Source: JAAYQA01 sp964510345 (GTDB taxonomy: Bacteria > Bacillota > Clostridia > Tissierellales > Peptoniphilaceae). From it: 46,015 bases of DNA. How positions within the stretch are numbered: the stretch's first letter is position 1; each line of letters begins with the position of its first letter. This document shows, one piece after another, positions 40,922 to 46,015 of the stretch. The notes below the pieces were generated by a model. That model was not told where the DNA came from. It made no database searches and saw only the letters and a list, made by a program, of their open reading frames with translations. The DNA is taken from positions 1-46,015 of the forward strand of contig CAZEBB010000012.1 of the NCBI GenBank assembly GCA_964510345.1, given 5' to 3'. The position numbers were made by a program, and so were the translations under genes.

Positions 40922-42267
40922 GGCTTCTCCGGCTCTGTCCAGTGCATGGGCAAGGTGACGGTGAAGGTCGATCCACGTCCGACTTCAGAGTTTACGAAGA
41001 TCGTACCCTGCAGAGATTGAACGGTAGACTTGACGATGGATAAGCCCAGACCCGTCCCGCCCTGCTTGGTATTGCGAGCGGTATCCGCTCGGTAGAAACG
41101 TTCAAACACATGAGGGATGTCGCTTTCGCGGATTCCAATTCCATTATCTTCGACCACGAATTTGACGAGCGATTTAGACGGATATGCGCGGACCGTAACC
41201 GTCCCGCCCGGGTTAATCGCTTTTTTTGCATTCGACATGAGATTGTAAAGGATTTGGCGTAGTTTATCAGGATCGGTTTCGATCACAAGCCGAGGAGCCG
41301 TTACGATCGTCAATTGGCAATCATCGATGGCGAAGAGAGGGCGGACGGAATCTGCTAATGAATTGAGAAATTCTTCGACTTCAACCGGTTCGATTTTGAG
41401 TTCCGTCCACGTCGTCCCGTCTTGGAAACTGTCCTTGAGCATCTCGATCAGTCGATTCAACCGGTTCACCTCATCCATCAGCAATACGAGATTTTCGCGA
41501 TTGGGTTCTCGGATCCCGTCGCGCATGGTCGCAATTTGCAGTTTCATCGATGTAACGGGTGTGCGCAGCTCATGGGAGATGTCCTGCGCATATTTTCTTC
41601 GATACGATTCTTGCTGTTCTAAGGCTTCAGACAGTGAGTTGATATTTTCTGTCAACTGATCGAATTCCTTTGCGTACCCTGCGGGTTCAGGCTTCACACT
41701 GTAATCTCCGAAACGGATCCGCTCGGTTTGCAGCATAATGGCTTCTACCGGCTTTGTCACGCGTCGACTGATCCAAAAACTGGCAAAAAATGCAAAGACG
41801 GTGGCAAGTAATAGTGAAATGATGAAAGACAGATACAAGGATTCGGTAAATGCCTTTGCGCTTTGGCTTAAGAGTGAATGGTCCCAGTACCCGATGCGAA
41901 TCGTTCCGATCGGATTCCGGTAGGTTCCGAAGATCGTGATGTCTCTTTCAATATAAGTGCCATGCATGGAGTCCTGCGGATCGATCCCGTCGAATTTGTC
42001 GACGGAATGTCCGTTTTGGTCGATGATCTCGATAAACAGATTTTCTTGTCCGGCCAATGTTTGTAAGTCATTTTGGCTCATCCTCTGATTTTCTCGATAG
42101 AGATCGCCGATTTCCGTCAGAATGCGGCTGATACGAAACTGTTGCTCTAAACGCAAATAGGTACTGAAGTTTTGCCGCACGCGCAAAAACGAGATGGACC
42201 CCGTAACCAATATCGAGCAGAGAAAGCCTAAGATGATGGATTGGAGAATTCTCTTACGAAAGGTCAT
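40903..42267 (-). CDS. Sensor histidine kinase, HAMP type
   Basis: The 454-residue kinase has two membrane helices (about 8-28 and 142-165) around an extracytoplasmic sensor of about 110 residues. A HAMP linker follows (RRVTKPVEAIM), then HisKA with H232 in DISHELRTPV and HATPase_c with N, DNGIGI and GTGLGLSIVK. There is no PAS domain, unlike WalK. It phosphorylates the response regulator encoded just upstream, which it overlaps by 14 nt. The signal is not evident from sequence; envelope stress or an exported compound are possibilities given the divergent MATE gene. Confidence 0.93.
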   Translation of the reverse strand: MTFRKRILQSIILGFLCSILVTGSISFLRVRQNFSTYLRLEQQFRISRILTEIGDLYRENQRMSQNDLQTLAGQENLFIEIIDQNGHSVDKFDGIDPQDSMHGTYIERDITIFGTYRNPIGTIRIGYWDHSLLSQSAKAFTESLYLSFIISLLLATVFAFFASFWISRRVTKPVEAIMLQTERIRFGDYSVKPEPAGYAKEFDQLTENINSLSEALEQQESYRRKYAQDISHELRTPVTSMKLQIATMRDGIREPNRENLVLLMDEVNRLNRLIEMLKDSFQDGTTWTELKIEPVEVEEFLNSLADSVRPLFAIDDCQLTIVTAPRLVIETDPDKLRQILYNLMSNAKKAINPGGTVTVRAYPSKSLVKFVVEDNGIGIRESDIPHVFERFYRADTARNTKQGGTGLGLSIVKSTVQSLQGTIFVNSEVGRGSTFTVTLPMHWTEPEKPKKETG

Positions 42268-42952
42268 GGGAATTTCCTGCTCGATACCCCATACCGTACA
42301 CCGTCTTGATCAGCTTCGGATGTTTCGGGTCATCTTCCAGTTTCGCGCGGATGTTTTTGATATGCGTGTCGATCGCCCGATCAAATCCGTCGTAGCCGAT
42401 CCCGAAGGCGATTTCAATGATTTCTTCGCGCGTAAAGATCTTGTTCGGGTTAGAAAGCAGAGTTTTCAGAATTCGGAACTCATTGGCTGTCAATACGATA
42501 TCGTCTCCGTTTTTTTTGACCGTCATCTGCTCCAAGTCGATCAACAGCGTATTGTCAAAAAAAGCGAGGATCGACGCCTTGGGAGTTCCACTCTCGGAAC
42601 GTCGGAGTAACGCACGGATTCGCTCCATTAATTCAAGTGGTTCAAAAGGTTTTGCCAAATAGTCGTCGGCGCCGAGTCGAAAACCGGAGATCTTATCCGT
42701 TAACTCCGTTTTTGCAGTGAGCATGAGGATGGGCGTGTTGGAGCGGCTACGGATTCTCTTACATACTTCTTCGCCGCTGATTTTTGGCAACATCAGATCC
42801 AACACCACGACATTGACCGGGTGTTTGCCGAACAGCTGCAGGGCTTCTTCTCCGTCATACGCTTGGAGTACCTGATAGCCGTCATTTTGCAGATAGGCTG
42901 TGATCCCCTCAGAGATCAGCTTTTCATCTTCTACTACTAATACAGTGGTCAT
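42254..42952 (-). CDS. OmpR/PhoB-family response regulator
   Basis: The 232-residue regulator has a receiver domain (acidic pocket VVEDE, phosphoacceptor D52, switch residue in MLTAK, KPFEP lysine) and a C-terminal winged helix with LTANEFRIL and the final VYGMGYR. Such proteins bind direct repeats with 10- or 11-bp spacing. It is the first gene of the pair with the kinase and is divergent from a MATE exporter. GGAGGTGAC precedes the ATG. Confidence 0.95.
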   Translation of the reverse strand: MTTVLVVEDEKLISEGITAYLQNDGYQVLQAYDGEEALQLFGKHPVNVVVLDLMLPKISGEEVCKRIRSRSNTPILMLTAKTELTDKISGFRLGADDYLAKPFEPLELMERIRALLRRSESGTPKASILAFFDNTLLIDLEQMTVKKNGDDIVLTANEFRILKTLLSNPNKIFTREEIIEIAFGIGYDGFDRAIDTHIKNIRAKLEDDPKHPKLIKTVYGMGYRAGNSHDLS

Positions 42953-42965
42953 GGGTCACCTCCTT

Positions 42966-42994
42966 ATTATAAACATAGTACCACATCGAGTCGG
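42966..42994 (-). promoter_or_regulatory. Promoter of the two-component operon
   Basis: On the minus strand TATAAT (42971-42966) lies 13 nt before the regulator start; the -35 position is weak (CCGACT, 17-nt spacer). Repeats at 43003-43031 lie just upstream, which would suit activation by the regulator itself. Confidence 0.55.
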
Positions 42995-43002
42995 GGGAAA
43001 AG

Positions 43003-43031
43003 TTGTAAGAATTGTGTAGTTCTCTTACAAT
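43003..43031 (+). promoter_or_regulatory. Promoter and repeat site of the second MATE gene
   Basis: TTGTAA (43003-43008), 17 nt and TACAAT (43026-43031) form a promoter for the MATE gene. TTGTAAGA (43003-43010) and TCTTACAA (43023-43030) form a perfect 8-bp inverted repeat covering both promoter boxes. TGTAAG/TGTAGT repeat with an 11-bp step, the phase used by OmpR-family regulators. Confidence 0.6.
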
Positions 43032-43050
43032 GAAATAAACGGAGGCGTGT

Positions 43051-44391
43051 ATGAAACAATACAATTTAACTGAGGGCAATATCTTACGACAAATCACACG
43101 TCTTTCGCTCCCGATCATGGGGAGCGGGTTCATTCAAATGTCCTATCAATTGATGGACATGTTTTGGCTCGGACGCGGCTCATCTGAGTGGGTCGCGGCA
43201 GCCGCTACCGCCGGGTATGCCATGTGGGTTGCCAATGCACTCTGCCTGATTGTGCGATTAGGGGCGGAGATCGGCGTCGGGCAAGCCTTAGGGTCAGGGC
43301 ATGAGGACAAGAAAAGGGAGTGGATCGATTCCGCACTTATGCTTGCCGTTGGTTTATCGATCCTCTACGGAGTTGCGATCTATCTCCTAAGTCCGTCCAT
43401 CGTTCGTTTTTTTGGATTGGAATCGGCATCGATCAATCAAAACGGAGTCCTATATCTTCGAATCGTCGCCCTCGGAATGCCGGTGACATTCTTTAATCCG
43501 CTCATGGTCGGGTATCTCAATGCGGCGGGGGACAGCAAAACTTCGTTTCAGGTAAACGCGGTGGGGATTATCGCCAATATGATACTCGATCCGTTGATGA
43601 TCTTTGGATTGGGATGGGGCGTAGCCGGCGCGGCGATCGCAACGGTGATCGCTCAAGTCCTCATCAGCTGTCTGTATTTGACGATCGTGATCCGCAAGCA
43701 TAGTCTTTTTCGCCAGATGACATGGTTTCGAAATATCAAATATCAAGCCGCTCGACGGATCCTCTTCTGGGGTACGCCATCTGGCCTTCAATCGATATTC
43801 TTTGCACTTGTGTCCGCCTTGATCTCTCGTTTTGTCGCTGAGTACGGTTCGGGGGCTTTTGCAGCCTATCGGGTCGGTGTTGAGGTAGAGTCGATCGGAT
43901 GGTTGACGATGATGGGGTTGTCGAGTGCGCTGACGGCATTTTCCGCTCAGAATTTCGGGGCGAATCGACCGGACCGCGTTTGGAGCGGCTTTATCCAAGG
44001 AACGGTCGTTGGGGTAGTCGTCGGAACGGTTGCCATGCTCGTCCTCATACTGGGTGCCCAGCCGCTGAGTGGTTTATTTTTGATCGATGATCCGGAGGCA
44101 TTGGCGTCAGGCGCCGTTTATCTCGTAGTGGCAGGCGTAATCCAAATCCCGATGAGTTTGGACTACACGGCGTCCGGCGTATTCCAGGGCATGGGAAATA
44201 CACTGTATCCGAGTATCGGTGGCATCTTCGGAAATGCGATACGCATCCCACTTGCACTGTGGCTTCGCTCCGTTTTTGGACTGTACGGGATCTTTTATGC
44301 CATTGCAATTTCAGCGGTTCTTAAGGGGCTCCTGTTGTACCCGTGGTTTATTCATTGGTATCGAAATAAGTCACACGAATTTATCGCGTGA
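43051..44391 (+). CDS. MATE family efflux transporter, second copy
   Basis: The 446-residue protein has 12 predicted membrane helices in two repeats: LTEGNILRQITRLSLPIMG and MDMFWLGRG in the first, a FWGTPSGLQSIFFA opening in the second. It is a distant paralogue of the MATE protein at 16046-17461 rather than a recent copy. GGAGG precedes the ATG. Its position divergent from a two-component system, with paired repeats in the shared promoter, suggests control by that system. The substrate is unknown. Confidence 0.92.
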   Translation: MKQYNLTEGNILRQITRLSLPIMGSGFIQMSYQLMDMFWLGRGSSEWVAAAATAGYAMWVANALCLIVRLGAEIGVGQALGSGHEDKKREWIDSALMLAVGLSILYGVAIYLLSPSIVRFFGLESASINQNGVLYLRIVALGMPVTFFNPLMVGYLNAAGDSKTSFQVNAVGIIANMILDPLMIFGLGWGVAGAAIATVIAQVLISCLYLTIVIRKHSLFRQMTWFRNIKYQAARRILFWGTPSGLQSIFFALVSALISRFVAEYGSGAFAAYRVGVEVESIGWLTMMGLSSALTAFSAQNFGANRPDRVWSGFIQGTVVGVVVGTVAMLVLILGAQPLSGLFLIDDPEALASGAVYLVVAGVIQIPMSLDYTASGVFQGMGNTLYPSIGGIFGNAIRIPLALWLRSVFGLYGIFYAIAISAVLKGLLLYPWFIHWYRNKSHEFIA

Positions 44392-44400
44392 TCCTGTCGA

Positions 44401-44429
44401 TTGGTACTTGAAAACGGGTATATTATAAC
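44401..44429 (+). promoter_or_regulatory. Promoter of the DUF1232 gene
   Basis: TTGGTA (44401-44406), a 17-nt spacer and TATAAC (44424-44429) lie 24 nt before the TTG start codon. Confidence 0.65.
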
Positions 44430-44453
44430 GAGAAATATTTGGAGGTGATCACC

Positions 44454-44873
44454 TTGGCCAACCGCGCTGAATCCGTGCTGAAACACTTAACTCCGCGTGC
44501 ACAAAAAATATATGAGGACCGACAAAAACTGGATGATCTGTTGAAGGACTCGGAAGGGAAGAGCCGCAAGTTCGGTATCCGCACGATGTTTGAAGATATC
44601 AAAGTCCTCCGGCAACTATTGTCCGACTATCGCTCCGGCGCGTACCGCAATGTCAGCAAATCGGCGATCTTCATGATTACCGCGGGGCTCGTCTACTTGG
44701 TGTCCCCGGTCGACATGCTGCCCGATTTTATCTTGGGGTTGGGCTTTATGGATGACGCGATGATCTTGGGTTATGTCGTCAAACAATTGTACGACATCAT
44801 CGATCAATACAAGTCTTGGAGACTGCGCGCCATTCCTCAGGAGATTGAAGAAGAGACGATCAGCGAGAGTTAA
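44454..44873 (+). CDS. DUF1232 (YkvA-like) membrane protein
   Basis: This 139-residue protein has one DUF1232 domain with the motif YLVSPVDMLPDFILGLGFMD, in which hydrophobic segments (about 76-92 and 98-114) flank the SPVD turn. The N-terminus is hydrophilic and charged. Function is unknown. The start TTG 44454 follows GGAGGTGATCA with 8-nt spacing; the frame opening at 44439 would start inside that site. Confidence 0.88.
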   Translation: MANRAESVLKHLTPRAQKIYEDRQKLDDLLKDSEGKSRKFGIRTMFEDIKVLRQLLSDYRSGAYRNVSKSAIFMITAGLVYLVSPVDMLPDFILGLGFMDDAMILGYVVKQLYDIIDQYKSWRLRAIPQEIEEETISES

Positions 44874-44955
44874 TCCCATATGCAAACCCGCTCGTCGCGC
44901 GGAAAACTCTTCCGGACGCTCCTCACCCTAATACAATCGATGCCTATCCTACACT

Positions 44956-44982
44956 AAGCGAGAGCAAATCCTCTCGCTTTTT
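44956..44982 (+). terminator. Rho-independent terminator
   Basis: GCGAGAG (44958-44964) pairs with CTCTCGC (44971-44977) around a 6-nt loop, followed by five T. Confidence 0.92.
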
Positions 44983-45010
44983 GATTGTCTACATTAGTTA
45001 TTTTCTATGC

Positions 45011-45039
45011 TTGTTGGAAAGATTAGAGATTGATATAAT
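45011..45039 (+). promoter_or_regulatory. Promoter of trkA
   Basis: TTGTTG (45011-45016), a 17-nt spacer and a perfect TATAAT (45034-45039) lie 26 nt before the trkA ATG. Confidence 0.85.
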
Positions 45040-45065
45040 GCCAATATCATTGAAAGGAGTTCGCA

Positions 45066-46015
45066 ATGCATATAATGATTATCGGAGGGGGAAAGGTTGG
45101 AGAAACCCTGATCTCTCACCTCTCGGATGAGGGTAACGACATTACTTTGATCGACCGCGATATGCGCATCGTAGAGAATCTGATGAGTTCGTACGATATC
45201 ATCGGTTTTGAGGGCACCGGAACGAACTACGAGACTCTCGATACGGCGAATGTACATACCGCTGACATGTTTCTTTCGGTCACATCCAGTGACGAAATCA
45301 ATATCATCTCAGCATTGATGGCAAAACAGATGGGGGCGAAGTTTGCAATCGCACGCGTCAGAAGTCCCGAATACTCTGAACACTTAGAGTTTATGATCGA
45401 GAAAATGGGGATTGACCTCGTCATCAATCCGGACCAGGCGGCGGCTTTCGATATCGAGCGTATCCTCAAATTTCCACATGCGTTGGATGTAGAAACCTTC
45501 GGAGCGGGGAAAGTGAACTTGGTTGAATTCCCGGTCGAAGAGGGTAGTGTCATCGCCGGCTTAGCCTTAAATCAATTGCGTGGCATCGGGATTTCGGTGA
45601 TCGTCTGTATCGTCAAACGAGACGGCGATGTCTTTATCCCTCGAGGGGATTTTGTCATCAAAGCCGGAGACCAGATTTATGTAACGGGATCCTCCAGCGA
45701 CTTACACCGGTTCAGCGTGAGTATGGGATACACAAAGGAACATATTGAGAATATCATGATCATCGGTGGGGGACGGATCACTCATTATTTGACCAAGCGA
45801 TTGCTCCGCTCAGGGAAAAAACTTAAGATCATCGAGATCGACCCTGAGAAGTGTGAAGTGCTGGCCATGACCTATCCTCAAGTGATCGTCGTCCAAGGTG
45901 ACGGGACGAATCAGGAGCTTTTGGAAGCCGAAGGGATCCTCCATTATGATGCGACCGTAGCTCTCACGGGGATCGATGAAGAAAATATTCTGATCTCCAT
46001 GTATGCCGCTTCTCT
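45066..46015 (+). CDS. trkA: Trk potassium transport regulatory subunit TrkA, 5' part
   Basis: The gene runs off the right edge after about 316 codons. The N-terminus has a Rossmann NAD-binding loop (IIGGGKVGETL) and an acidic strand end (LIDRD), then a TrkA-C domain around 135-215. A second RCK-N domain begins near residue 228 (IMIIGGGRITHYL), so this is the double-RCK form. TrkA gates the TrkH/TrkG potassium channel in response to NAD(H) and nucleotides. AAAGGAG precedes the ATG. TrkH is expected downstream outside the window. Confidence 0.94.
   Translation, partial: MHIMIIGGGKVGETLISHLSDEGNDITLIDRDMRIVENLMSSYDIIGFEGTGTNYETLDTANVHTADMFLSVTSSDEINIISALMAKQMGAKFAIARVRSPEYSEHLEFMIEKMGIDLVINPDQAAAFDIERILKFPHALDVETFGAGKVNLVEFPVEEGSVIAGLALNQLRGIGISVIVCIVKRDGDVFIPRGDFVIKAGDQIYVTGSSSDLHRFSVSMGYTKEHIENIMIIGGGRITHYLTKRLLRSGKKLKIIEIDPEKCEVLAMTYPQVIVVQGDGTNQELLEAEGILHYDATVALTGIDEENILISMYAAS

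Noticed and set aside
40903..42952. The two-component pair as WalRK (YycFG)
   Set aside because: The kinase lacks a PAS domain and no yycH, yycI or yycJ neighbours are present; it looks like a generic HAMP kinase pair.
43450..43998. A 182-codon minus-strand frame inside the second MATE gene
   Set aside because: The translation is basic and low in hydrophobic core residues, with no recognisable domain; it is a shadow of the MATE gene.
16046..44391. The two MATE genes as a recent duplication
   Set aside because: The proteins differ in length and in nearly all local sequence; they are distant paralogues only.

Overview
The window reads as chromosomal DNA of a low-to-moderate GC Bacillota bacterium, most likely a member of the Clostridia. 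The evidence is the strong GGAGG-type ribosome sites, a T-box leader, a cell-division/cell-wall (dcw) cluster starting with mraZ, a G5/3D-domain wall protein, AddAB-type recombination nucleases, CsoR, NrdR next to ftsZ, and an ornithine-racemase-like enzyme typical of amino-acid-fermenting anaerobes. The species cannot be named from the sequence. No rRNA, tRNA, CRISPR array, prophage or insertion sequence was found. Coding density is high and many genes overlap by ATGA, so most of the window is housekeeping DNA in tight operons.

Layout. 1-6610: 3' end of the ribosome-assembly GTPase rbgA, then rnhB and a helicase-nuclease pair (addB-like, addA). 6687-8437: a membrane-anchored zinc metallopeptidase and a fumarylacetoacetate-hydrolase-family enzyme. 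8434-11250: a strong promoter, a methionine-specific T-box and the metNIQ methionine importer. 11335-13080: a membrane J-domain protein, a small zincin-like protein and an unknown protein. 13136-19024: a copper/metal operon with CsoR operator, csoR, a copA whose 3' end is a fused copZ-like domain with its own internal start signal, a MATE exporter, a ZIP transporter and an acyl-ACP thioesterase.

19120-27581: a pared-down dcw operon (mraZ, rsmH, ftsL, pbpB/ftsI, mraY, murD, ftsW, murG) without murE, murF, murC, murB, ftsQ or ftsA. 27612-29492: a long AT-rich leader and ftsZ-nrdR. 29514-30705: a structured RNA/terminator and an ornithine-racemase-like gene. 30767-35235 (minus strand): a G5/3D wall protein and a class A penicillin-binding protein; a WalR-type box lies upstream of the first. 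35343-40876: a plus-strand run of hflX, yigZ-like, CoA-binding protein, yebC, DUF1461, deoC, lgt and msrB. 40903-42952 (minus): a two-component kinase/regulator pair, divergent from a second MATE exporter (43051-44391). The window ends with a DUF1232 protein and the 5' part of trkA.

Themes. Peptidoglycan synthesis and division dominate: mraY, murD and murG make and process lipid-linked precursor, FtsW/FtsI/FtsL build the septum, and PBP1A and the 3D-domain protein build and trim the wall. Candidate WalR-like direct repeats appear before both the 3D gene and ftsZ, which suggests shared envelope control, although no WalRK pair is recognisable here. The points most worth following up are the copA-copZ fusion with a retained internal start, iron-sulfur-type cysteine quartets in both AddAB-like subunits, the ftsZ leader, the structured element between nrdR and the racemase gene, and the J-protein/zincin/unknown cassette.
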